DNA of 6,427 nt from Clostridia bacterium (lineage in GTDB: Bacteria > Bacillota > Clostridia > Christensenellales > Aristaeellaceae): the NCBI GenBank assembly GCA_030526935.1, contig JAUNBY010000043.1, forward strand, positions 7,329-13,755. Direction: 5' to 3'. The notes beneath the pieces were generated by a model that saw nothing but the letters and a program-made list of their open reading frames with translations, was not told the origin of the DNA and did not search any database. How positions within the stretch are numbered: the first letter of the stretch is position 1; every line of letters begins with the position of its first letter. Both the position numbers and the translations under genes were made by a program. Positions 1 to 6,427 of the stretch are shown here, piece after piece.

Positions 1-879
1 GTGCGGCTCGGAGGAATGACCGGGCCTACGACCATGGGACTTGTGGGAGTTCTCGACGCGGACGAAAAGGGCGAGAGCCTGAACGACTATGAATTCACCC
101 TCGCAGGTTCCGCCGACGTGCTTACGCCGATGCTCGTGAACGGCGAATTGGACATAGCCTGCGTGCCGGCTAATCTGGCAAGTGTACTTTACAACAACAC
201 AAACGGCGCGGTCAAGCTGTTAAATATCAATACGCTGGGCGTGTTGTACATAGTCGAAAGCGGAGACAGCGTGAAGAGCATAGAAGACCTGAAGGGAAGG
301 ACGCTTCTCGCGACGGGGAGAGGTTCCACGCCCGAGTACTCGCTCAGATACGTGCTCGAACAAAACGCAATCGCGGACGAGGTGACTATCGAGTGGAAGA
401 GCGAACCCGCAGAGGTCGTGGCGACAATGCAGGCTCAGGACGGGTATGTCGCGATGCTTCCCCAGCCTTACGTCACGATAGCGATGGGGCAGGTCGAGGG
501 ACTAAGGGTTGCCATTGATCTGACGGCGGAGTGGGAAAAAATCGACGGCGCGGGACAGCTCATAACCGGCGTCACGGTCGTAAGGACGGCGTATCTCGAA
601 GAGCACGAGGAGGCGGTAAGGCAGTTTTTATCCGACTATGAAAAAAGCGTCTCTTTCGTAAATTCCGATAACGAGGCCGCGGCCGAACTCATAGAGCACT
701 TCGGTGTCTTCAAAGCCGCCGTCGCTCAAAAGGCGCTTCCACAATGCAATATAACCTTCATCAGCGGAGAGGAAGCAAAGGCGCTCGTGAACGACTATCT
801 GTCGGTTCTTTTCGAACAGAATCCGAAAGCCGTCGGAGAACAAATTCCCGATGACGGTTTTTACTACATAGCCCAATAG
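1..879 (+). CDS. ABC transporter solute-binding protein, SsuA/TauA/NMT1-like (5'-partial)
   Basis: This is the extracytoplasmic ligand-binding component of an ABC importer of the nitrate/sulfonate/taurine/thiamine-precursor class; in a Gram-positive cell it would be a surface lipoprotein. The reading frame is open from base 1, and the protein begins inside the first lobe with the motif GPTTMGL (residues 8-14). No signal peptide or lipobox is visible, so the true start lies left of the window. Typical family features follow: ELDIACVPANLA (about 48-59), a stretch telling of a protein that samples a ligand pocket, the IEDLKGRTLLATGRGSTPEY hinge region (about 94-113), and VATMQAQDGYVAMLPQPYV (about 140-158). 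The permease gene follows 2 bases after the stop, and the ATPase comes next, which confirms the transporter assignment. The ligand cannot be read from the sequence. The internal ATG at 16 has GGAGGA directly against it, too close to act as a ribosome site, and is coding. The family call is firm; the substrate is unknown. Confidence 0.88.
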   Translation: MRLGGMTGPTTMGLVGVLDADEKGESLNDYEFTLAGSADVLTPMLVNGELDIACVPANLASVLYNNTNGAVKLLNINTLGVLYIVESGDSVKSIEDLKGRTLLATGRGSTPEYSLRYVLEQNAIADEVTIEWKSEPAEVVATMQAQDGYVAMLPQPYVTIAMGQVEGLRVAIDLTAEWEKIDGAGQLITGVTVVRTAYLEEHEEAVRQFLSDYEKSVSFVNSDNEAAAELIEHFGVFKAAVAQKALPQCNITFISGEEAKALVNDYLSVLFEQNPKAVGEQIPDDGFYYIAQ

Positions 880-881
880 CT

Positions 882-1634
882 ATGCGCGTTAAGAAGAAAC
901 TTGAAAAAATCATCGCGGTAATAATCGCCCTGGCCGCGTGGCAGCTCGTTTGCCACCGGCTGGGCAGCAGCGTGCTGCTCGCGTCGCCGGTAGAAGTGGC
1001 GGCGCGAGTATTTTCGATGATGGGACAGGCCGACACCTGGAAAACCGCCGCTTTGACGCTTGGCAAGATACTCTCGGGTCTGGGCCTCGCGATAGCGGCG
1101 GGATGCGCGCTTTCAGCCCTGTCCGCCCGGTTCAGGGCTTTCGAGACGCTTTTGTGGCCGTATATGGCGGCTATAAAGTCCACGCCGGTGGCTTCGTTCA
1201 TAGTTCTGTGCCTTATATGGCTGTCGGCTGGCAGACTCTCGACGTTCATAGCGTTTTTGATGGCGCTTCCCGTGATATACCAGAACATGCTCACGGCCTT
1301 CAAGGGCGTGGATGCGGCAAAGCTTCAGATGGCAAAGGTATTTCGCATGTCTCCCGGCAAGAGGATTTTGTTCATATATATACCGGGCGTAAAGCCCTAT
1401 ATACTCTCCGCCTTGTCCATAGCCTCAGGTCTCGCGTGGAAAGCCGGCGTCGCGGCTGAGGTCATTGGCATACCCGTAGGAAGCGTCGGGGAGAGGCTGT
1501 ACGAAGCCAAGTTGTATCTCGACACGCGGGACTTATTCGCCTGGACGGTCATAGTGGTCGCGGCGTCGATATTGACCGAGAGGATTATTGTGTACGCGGT
1601 AAAGCGCCTGTACGCGGCGCTCGAATCCATTTGA
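882..1634 (+). CDS. ABC transporter permease, SsuC/TauC/ThiX-like
   Basis: This is the inner-membrane channel subunit of the importer encoded with its neighbours. The 250 residues are about the usual length for this family. Hydrophobic stretches at about 9-24, 63-83, 100-115, 119-137, 169-190 and 218-240 fit six membrane segments, with a positively charged N-terminus (MRVKKKLEK). The conserved KSTPVASFI (99-107) is typical of SsuC-type permeases. The cytoplasmic loop that docks on the ATPase is at about 144-168. Its EAA motif is degenerate: QMAKVFR (149-155) replaces EAA-x3-G, but the closing IYIPGVKPYI (165-174) fits. The ATG lies 2 bases after the stop of the binding protein. No good Shine-Dalgarno sequence is seen ahead of it, so translation is probably coupled to the upstream gene. 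Family assignment is confident; the transported compound is not known. Confidence 0.9.
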   Translation: MRVKKKLEKIIAVIIALAAWQLVCHRLGSSVLLASPVEVAARVFSMMGQADTWKTAALTLGKILSGLGLAIAAGCALSALSARFRAFETLLWPYMAAIKSTPVASFIVLCLIWLSAGRLSTFIAFLMALPVIYQNMLTAFKGVDAAKLQMAKVFRMSPGKRILFIYIPGVKPYILSALSIASGLAWKAGVAAEVIGIPVGSVGERLYEAKLYLDTRDLFAWTVIVVAASILTERIIVYAVKRLYAALESI

Positions 1635-1653
1635 CAAAAAAAGCGGCGCGTTT

Positions 1654-1658
1654 GGAGG
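1654..1658 (+). promoter_or_regulatory. Ribosome binding site (GGAGG) that fixes a TTG start
   Basis: GGAGG lies 7 bases ahead of the TTG at 1666. The nearer GTG at 1661 is out of frame with the ATPase and reads GTG-ATT-TGA, so it cannot be the start. The first in-frame ATG is codon 33, inside the Walker A strand and too late. Together these make TTG the only sensible start of the ATPase gene. Confidence 0.8.
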
Positions 1659-1665
1659 TAGTGAT

Positions 1666-2232
1666 TTGATTTGCGTAAACGGCGTATCGAAGTCGTTTGG
1701 AGATAAAAAAGTGCTTGAAAACATAAACTGCGGCTTTGCTGACGGAAGCGTCACGGGCATTATGGGAGCCTCGGGCTGCGGCAAGACAACGCTTTTGAAT
1801 ATAATCATGGGGCTCGTGGCGCCGGACGCGGGGGAGGTTACGGGAGTTCCCGACAGGATAGCCGCCGTTTTTCAGGACGACAGGCTGCTCGACTCCTTTA
1901 CAGCCATGCGAAACGCGCTTATAACCATGCATCCGGGGCTTTGCGCAAATGACGCGAGAGAGCATTTAACACGCCTTGGGCTGGGCGACAGCCTCTACGC
2001 CCCGGTATCGAGTCTTTCGGGAGGAATGAAAAGGCGGCTGGGCATTGCGCGCGCCGTTTTGTCAAAGCCCGTGGCGCTTTTTCTCGACGAACCGTTTAAC
2101 GGGATAGACGACGAGGCAAAGGAACGGGCGGCGAGGTATATACTGGAAAACCGCGACGGCGCGACAATAATAATGGTCACGCACAGCCGCGAGGAGATAG
2201 AGCTTATGAAGGCGGAAATACTTTCGTTATAA
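1666..2232 (+). CDS. ABC transporter ATP-binding protein, SsuB/TauB/ThiZ-like, short form
   Basis: This is the cytoplasmic ATPase that powers the importer formed with the two upstream genes. All core motifs are present: Walker A GASGCGKTT (34-42), Q-loop Q70 in VFQDDRLLD, signature LSGGM (117-121) followed by KRRLGIARA, Walker B ALFLDE (137-142) with catalytic E142, D-loop around GIDD (146-149), and switch histidine H173 in VTHS. An F11 in VSKSFG can serve as the adenine-stacking aromatic. At 188 residues it is clearly shorter than the roughly 240-270 of SsuB or TauB. It stops about 15 residues after the H-loop, so the usual C-terminal extension is missing while the nucleotide-binding domain itself is complete. 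It starts at TTG behind a good GGAGG. The gap to the permease is 31 bases and to addA 13 bases, so all are probably co-transcribed. Confidence 0.92.
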   Translation: MICVNGVSKSFGDKKVLENINCGFADGSVTGIMGASGCGKTTLLNIIMGLVAPDAGEVTGVPDRIAAVFQDDRLLDSFTAMRNALITMHPGLCANDAREHLTRLGLGDSLYAPVSSLSGGMKRRLGIARAVLSKPVALFLDEPFNGIDDEAKERAARYILENRDGATIIMVTHSREEIELMKAEILSL

Positions 2233-2245
2233 GGCGGGCGTTCAA

Positions 2246-5200
2246 ATGAAATGGACGAATGAGCAATTGAGGGCAATTAAAAGCCGGGGAAGCGACATAC
2301 TTCTTTCCGCGGCGGCGGGTTCGGGCAAGACCACGGTCATGGTCGAGAGGGTGTTTGAGATAGTCAAGGACGGCTGCGACATTGAATCGCTGCTGATTAT
2401 AACCTTCACCCGCGCCGCCGCCGCCGACATGAAGCAAAAGCTCGTCAGGCGCTTTATCAGGGCGCTGGATGACTCAGCCGAGGCGGAAAGTGGTCAACTT
2501 CCGCTAAACGCCGCCCAGCGCGTACGAATAGCCGACGCGCTTGACGGCGTGGAACGCGCGAACATCTGCACCATAGATTCCTACTGTTCATTCGTTCTCA
2601 GGCAGCACTTTGAGGCGGTGGGAGTTGATCCCGGATACAGGATACTGGATGACGCGGAAGAACGCCGCATGCAGTCGCAGGCTATAGACGCGGCGCTTGA
2701 AAAGGCCATGGAAGATCCCGACGACGGCTTTGTGGCGCTGTGCTTTGGCCGCGAGATAAATCAGGTTAAGCAGATAATCAAAGAGATGTATGCTTTTTCG
2801 CGCGCGCGACCGGATCCCGAAGGATTCCTCGACATGGCGCTTGAGGCGATGCCCGAGTCAGACGGCGAGATCTGGTTCTCTACGCTGTACGAGGCGGCGA
2901 GAGGCTGCTTGATGGAAGCCGAGGCGCTTATGGACGAAGCCTCCGGCATATGCTCGCGAAATGACGGCCCTTATGTATATGCTTCTTGCGTAGAAATGGA
3001 CGCGTCCGCCATAAAGCATATGCTGAGTATGAGCTACGACGAATTGCGGCCGACAATAGAGAGCTTTGCCCTTTCAAAATTGACCGCGCTTCGCAAAAAC
3101 AAAAACGATCCCGATGACGAAACGAGGATAGCGCTTGGCAATCGCGTAAAGGAAATCAGGAAGAATGTCAAGTCGTGTATGGACAGGGCGATAAAACTCA
3201 TGCCGGATAAGGGCGCGGCTCTCGAAGACATGCGGTCGAACATTCCCGCGATGAGGGCTATTAAGAAATTGTGCCTTGACTACGCCGGGGAATTGTGGGC
3301 GCTCAAATCGGAAAACATGGCTCTTTCGTTCAACGACGTGGCGCAGCTCGCGCTGAAGGCGCTGGGGGATCCGGATATAGCGGACTATCAGAAAAGCAAG
3401 TTTGAGTACGTATTCGTAGACGAGTATCAGGACGTTAGCGACCTTCAGGAAGCGATAATAAGCCGCGTCGTCAGGCCTGGAAGGCTTTTTATGGTGGGCG
3501 ACGTTAAGCAGTCCATATACAGCTTCCGCCAGGCGGAGCCTTCGCTGTTTATCGGCAAATACGCCGATTATTCGAATGGGAAGGGCGAGTTGATACAGCT
3601 CAGCAGTAATTTTCGCTCGCGCGGCGCCGTAATCGACTTTGTAAACGCCGTATTTTCGCTCGTCATGAATTCGCCCATGAGTGAAATGCCCTATGAGGGA
3701 GACGCGCTTCTCGTTCGCGCCGCCGAATTTGCGGGGCAGGATCCGCCGGTGGAGCTTCATCTGTTCGACAAATCTACGGCGGACGGAGATTATGGCGAGG
3801 CTGAAATGGTCGCGGAGACGGTGAAGGAGCTGATAGGGCAAAGCATGTATCCTGGAAGCGAAAGAAAAATTGCCGCCGGGGATATAGCCGTCATAGCCCG
3901 CACGAGGGAGACGCTGAAGCTTTGCGATCAGGCGCTCAGGAGGGCGGGGGTCAAGTCCTACGTCGATGTGGCTGAAGGGTATTTGGAAGCTCTGGAAGTG
4001 CGGATAATGCTGTGCGTCATGAGGGCAATAGAAAACCGCAGGCGAGATTTTCCGCTGATAGAGACGCTAAGATCTCCCGTTGTGGGCATTACGAGCACTC
4101 AACTGGCTGAAATCCGCGCGGCGTTTCCCGACGGGCCTTTTTGCGAGGCGTTTAACCGGTATATGGAGCTTGACGGCGAATTGGCCGAAAGACTTCGCCG
4201 CGTAAAGGCTGATTTCGACCGTTGGCGTTTTTTAAGCCGTTGTTTACCGCTGAGCCAATGGATTGACCTGGTGATGAACCAGACGGGTTTTTACGCCTAC
4301 GTCGGAGCGCTTCCCGGGGGCAAGGCCAGACAGGGCAATCTCGACTTGCTGTGCAATTACGCCAGCGATTATTCCGCCAATCATGCCGGGGGCTTGACGG
4401 GCTTTCTCGATTATATAACGGAGGTTGAAAGTCTCGGGGGAGATATGGCTTCGGCGCACACATCGTCAGACATAGGCGACTGCGTCATACTCATGACCGC
4501 GCATAAGGCTAAGGGGCTAGAATTCCCGGTAGTGGTGGCGGCGGGTCTCGGAAAAAACATATCGACGGGTCGGGCTTATTGCGAATTGAGGGCGCACAGA
4601 CAGCTTGGAGCGGGGCTTTATTATAACGACGCGCAGCTCGGCGCCCGAAGAGATACCCTCAGCCGCCTTGCGATAGAGGCAAAATCAACGGCTTCCGGGC
4701 TGGAGGAAGAAAAGCGCGTAGCCTACGTCATGCTCACCCGCGCCGTCGAGCGCCTGGTAATGACGGGAATGGTTCAAAACCGCGAAAACTGGGAGATGAG
4801 GCGCTCATGTCCAAGGCTTGCGGCCATACGCCCCGCGAGCTTTCTGGATATGGTGTCGTGTTGCGTACCCGACGACAGGGTATATTTTCATATGCCGGCG
4901 CAAGAGGGCGGGGGAGAGGCTGTCGAGGAAAGTGAAAGCGATGACTTCGCCGAACAGGTTGAAAAGGCCAGGCAGGTTCTTTTGTGGCAATACCCCTACG
5001 AAGGGGAGGCATGGCAACCGGTGAAGCTCACCGTTACCGGTCTCGCCCGCGAGATAACCGGCGCGATGGAAGCCGCGCCGATAGCCAGACGGCCCAAGTT
5101 CATCTCCGACGTAAAAACCGGGGCGGGATACGGAACCGCGATTCACGCGGCGCTCAGTTTCATAGACCTGGATTCTCTCAAGGGCTTGTCGCCGATGGAA

Positions 5201-5617
5201 CTCGACCGCAAAACGGGTGAAAATCTGGCTCGCCTCAAGGAAAAGGGAATTGTAGACGCGTCGGCGAATAAAAGAGTTCTGACGCGTTTTTTCCAGAGCG
5301 ACACAGGAAAGCGCCTTCTAAATTCTGACGAGGTCAGGCGCGAATGGCAGTTCAACCTCAAGATGACTGTCGCCGAAGCCCTTGGCGGGGATTCCGAAAA
5401 CGAGATAATCGTTCAGGGCATGATAGACTGCTGCTTTAAGGAAAACGGCGAATGGGTGCTGATAGACTACAAGACGGATTCGTTTGCGGGCGAGCCGAGC
5501 GAAGAATACATAAATCAGGTAAAATTATATAAGCTCGCCCTCGAACGCATAACATCGACGCGCGTTTCCCGGGCTATACTGTGCTTTCTGACCGCGGGAG
5601 TTGAGTACGAGGTATAG
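2246..5617 (+). CDS. addA: ATP-dependent helicase/nuclease subunit A (AddA)
   Basis: AddA is the 3'-5' helicase and nuclease subunit of AddAB, the Firmicutes counterpart of RecBCD. It unwinds and resects double-strand DNA ends and prepares a 3' tail for RecA. Superfamily 1A helicase motifs run in order: Q-motif Q7; Walker A AAGSGKTT (23-30); Ia ITFTRAAAADM (52-62); TIDSYC near residue 113; Walker B DEYQD (392-396); III VGDVKQSIYSFR (417-428); V MTAHKAKGLEF (750-760); VI EEEKRVAYVMLTRA (820-833). An acidic linker (about 883-905) leads to a RecB-type nuclease with H967 in GTAIH, D1061 in GMID, D1074 and K1076 in IDYKTD, and QVKLY (1091-1095). This domain looks catalytically intact. The 1123 residues are a little short of the roughly 1200 usual for AddA. 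The ATG follows the ATPase gene by 13 bases, with a weak AAGGCGG 8 bases ahead. No addB lies directly upstream, which is atypical. Confidence 0.96.
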   Translation: MKWTNEQLRAIKSRGSDILLSAAAGSGKTTVMVERVFEIVKDGCDIESLLIITFTRAAAADMKQKLVRRFIRALDDSAEAESGQLPLNAAQRVRIADALDGVERANICTIDSYCSFVLRQHFEAVGVDPGYRILDDAEERRMQSQAIDAALEKAMEDPDDGFVALCFGREINQVKQIIKEMYAFSRARPDPEGFLDMALEAMPESDGEIWFSTLYEAARGCLMEAEALMDEASGICSRNDGPYVYASCVEMDASAIKHMLSMSYDELRPTIESFALSKLTALRKNKNDPDDETRIALGNRVKEIRKNVKSCMDRAIKLMPDKGAALEDMRSNIPAMRAIKKLCLDYAGELWALKSENMALSFNDVAQLALKALGDPDIADYQKSKFEYVFVDEYQDVSDLQEAIISRVVRPGRLFMVGDVKQSIYSFRQAEPSLFIGKYADYSNGKGELIQLSSNFRSRGAVIDFVNAVFSLVMNSPMSEMPYEGDALLVRAAEFAGQDPPVELHLFDKSTADGDYGEAEMVAETVKELIGQSMYPGSERKIAAGDIAVIARTRETLKLCDQALRRAGVKSYVDVAEGYLEALEVRIMLCVMRAIENRRRDFPLIETLRSPVVGITSTQLAEIRAAFPDGPFCEAFNRYMELDGELAERLRRVKADFDRWRFLSRCLPLSQWIDLVMNQTGFYAYVGALPGGKARQGNLDLLCNYASDYSANHAGGLTGFLDYITEVESLGGDMASAHTSSDIGDCVILMTAHKAKGLEFPVVVAAGLGKNISTGRAYCELRAHRQLGAGLYYNDAQLGARRDTLSRLAIEAKSTASGLEEEKRVAYVMLTRAVERLVMTGMVQNRENWEMRRSCPRLAAIRPASFLDMVSCCVPDDRVYFHMPAQEGGGEAVEESESDDFAEQVEKARQVLLWQYPYEGEAWQPVKLTVTGLAREITGAMEAAPIARRPKFISDVKTGAGYGTAIHAALSFIDLDSLKGLSPMELDRKTGENLARLKEKGIVDASANKRVLTRFFQSDTGKRLLNSDEVRREWQFNLKMTVAEALGGDSENEIIVQGMIDCCFKENGEWVLIDYKTDSFAGEPSEEYINQVKLYKLALERITSTRVSRAILCFLTAGVEYEV

Positions 5618-5659
5618 CGCCATTGGGCGGGTGAGGTGTACGAAGTTATATAACGCGTA

Positions 5660-5700
5660 GGTGGCTGCCTCGTCAAGAGACAGCCACCGAGCTTTTCCTT
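5660..5700 (+). terminator. Probable rho-independent terminator after addA
   Basis: GGTGGCTG (5660-5667) pairs perfectly with CAGCCACC (5681-5688). After one C-A mismatch the stem continues with CTC/GAG (5669-5671 with 5677-5679), closing a 5-base loop. A short T-rich run, CTTTTCCTT (5692-5700), follows on the plus strand, so it best ends the addA transcription unit, 43 bases past its stop. On the minus strand the stem is followed by a less T-rich stretch, so use by the convergent kinase gene is possible but weaker. The T-tract is imperfect and sits a few bases after the stem, which lowers certainty. Confidence 0.6.
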
Positions 5701-5726
5701 GATGCCGCCAAACGCGCACGGGCGCA

Positions 5727-6427
5727 TTAACGGCTTTCGCTTTTCCCTCTTATGAGCAGTACCGTCAAATCGTTGACATTGGTTCCGGTAGGTCCGGTCA
5801 TTATGAGTCCGTCTATGGCTTTCAGGGCGTGATAGGAGTCGTTGTCGTCAAGTACGGCTTCGACGTCCATTCCCGCTCGTGCGAGTTTTTTGACGGTCTC
5901 GCCGTCGCAGTATCCCCCCGCGGCGTCCGTCGGGCCGTCGGTTCCGTCGCTGCCAACGGAGAATACGCAGGCATTGTCGAGACCATCGAGACCTATTGAG
6001 GATGCGAGCGCGATTTCCTGATTGCGCCCGCCAAGTCCCTTGCCGGTAAGCCTGACAACCGTCTCGCCGCCCATTATGAAGGCGGTCGGGCGCTCGTCGT
6101 TAGCGTGATACATGGCCATGGCGCCGAGAAGACTCCCCGCGTCGCGCGCGGTGCAGCAAAGCCGGTCGGTGAGAACTATAGTGTCGTAGCCAAGTTGCTT
6201 ACATGTCTTTTCCGCGCTCAGGCACAATTGACGTACGCTTCCGGTTATGTGGTTTTCGACGTTGTCAAGTACGCGCGGGCGCTCCTCGTCGAGGTACCGG
6301 AGCATTTCCGGGGTGGGCTCGATGCCGAATTTTTCCATAATACGTCTGGCTTCGCCCGGACGGGATATGTCTGGCGTCGTGGGGCCGGAGGCGATTATGT
6401 CGAGCCTGTCGCCAAGTACGTCGGACA
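5727..6427 (-). CDS. Glycerate 2-kinase, MOFRL/GckA-TtuD family (5'-partial, C-terminal part)
   Basis: This enzyme transfers phosphate from ATP to glycerate to give 2-phosphoglycerate, feeding glycolysis from glycerate, serine or tartronate routes; relatives are often mislabelled hydroxypyruvate reductase (TtuD). The frame stays open to the right edge, giving about 232 residues of a family usually a little over 400 long, so the N-terminal half lies outside. Reading inward from the edge, the protein shows SDVLGDRLD then IASGPTTPD, well upstream of the first in-frame ATG (6336-6338), so that ATG is internal. Next come GGETVVRLTGKGLGGRNQE (GGET at about 6061-6072), GSDGTDGPTDAAGG and, near the C-terminus, TGPTGTNVNDL, all hallmark stretches of the MOFRL domain and active site. 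The stop TAA is at 5727-5729. The gene is convergent with addA, separated by 109 bases. The family is firm; the exact substrate (glycerate versus a related hydroxy acid) is inferred. Confidence 0.93.
   Translation of the reverse strand, partial: SDVLGDRLDIIASGPTTPDISRPGEARRIMEKFGIEPTPEMLRYLDEERPRVLDNVENHITGSVRQLCLSAEKTCKQLGYDTIVLTDRLCCTARDAGSLLGAMAMYHANDERPTAFIMGGETVVRLTGKGLGGRNQEIALASSIGLDGLDNACVFSVGSDGTDGPTDAAGGYCDGETVKKLARAGMDVEAVLDDNDSYHALKAIDGLIMTGPTGTNVNDLTVLLIRGKSESR

Noticed and set aside
1..3. GTG at the first base as a start for the binding protein
   Set aside because: The frame is open to the edge, and the protein would lack its signal peptide and part of the first lobe; it is an internal codon of a truncated gene.
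761..1303. Open frame of 180 codons on the minus strand across the binding-protein and permease genes
   Set aside because: It overlaps two well-supported genes, and its translation resembles no family; it is a shadow of the coding strand.
938..1459. Open frame of 173 codons on the plus strand in another frame of the permease gene
   Set aside because: The permease frame has clear membrane segments and family motifs, while this one is Gly/Arg/His-rich without any domain.
1631..1636. TTGACA, a perfect -35-like box at the permease stop codon
   Set aside because: About 17 bases downstream the sequence is the GGAGG ribosome site, with nothing resembling a -10 box, so no promoter is supported.
3074..3841. 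Long open frame of 255 codons antisense to addA
   Set aside because: It lies wholly inside addA, opposite its helicase core motifs. Its translation shows no recognisable domain and has the Arg/His-rich look of a shadow frame in GC-rich DNA.
5649..5654. TATAAC as a possible -10 promoter box after addA
   Set aside because: No -35-like hexamer sits at the right spacing (that region reads GGCGGG), and no gene on the plus strand follows it.
5515..5727. Two overlapping small open frames on the minus strand across the addA end and the intergenic gap
   Set aside because: They overlap the conserved nuclease end of addA and the terminator hairpin, have no ribosome site that I can see and no recognisable product.
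6336..6338. ATG as the start of the glycerate kinase
   Set aside because: Another 29 in-frame codons to the window edge encode a conserved family stretch (GDRLD then IASGPT), so the gene starts outside the window.

Overview
The window looks like chromosomal housekeeping DNA from a fairly GC-rich member of the Clostridia (Firmicutes). The grounds are an AddA-type recombination helicase-nuclease, which is typical of Firmicutes, together with leaderless-gap operon packing and close Clostridia-style ABC-importer architecture. One compositional signature stands out. Isoleucine is mostly written ATA (10 of 14 Ile codons in the ABC ATPase and 9 of 13 in the visible glycerate kinase), although the DNA is GC-rich overall. 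The signature is shared by the genes I counted on both strands, so nothing here looks recently transferred. Genus-level placement is not possible by eye.

Layout. Positions 1-5617 hold four same-strand genes with gaps of 2, 31 and 13 bases, which is probably one transcription unit whose promoter lies left of the window. The first three encode a complete SsuABC/TauABC/ThiXYZ-type importer: an extracytoplasmic solute-binding protein (5' end cut by the window edge), an inner-membrane permease, and a short ATPase that starts at TTG. The fourth is addA, the 1123-residue ATP-dependent helicase/nuclease subunit used in double-strand-break end processing. It carries all UvrD/Rep-type helicase motifs and an apparently intact C-terminal RecB-family nuclease. 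A hairpin with a modest T-rich tail at about 5660-5700 probably ends this unit.

Positions 5727-6427 on the minus strand hold the C-terminal part of a MOFRL-family glycerate 2-kinase, convergent with addA and cut by the right edge. It would make 2-phosphoglycerate from glycerate in central metabolism.

The importer and AddA have no obvious biochemical link, so their co-transcription is most simply operon stacking. The main oddity is that addB, the obligate partner usually found directly upstream of addA, is not there. I see no mobile element, CRISPR array, RNA gene or novel defence system in this window, and I regard it as mostly ordinary.
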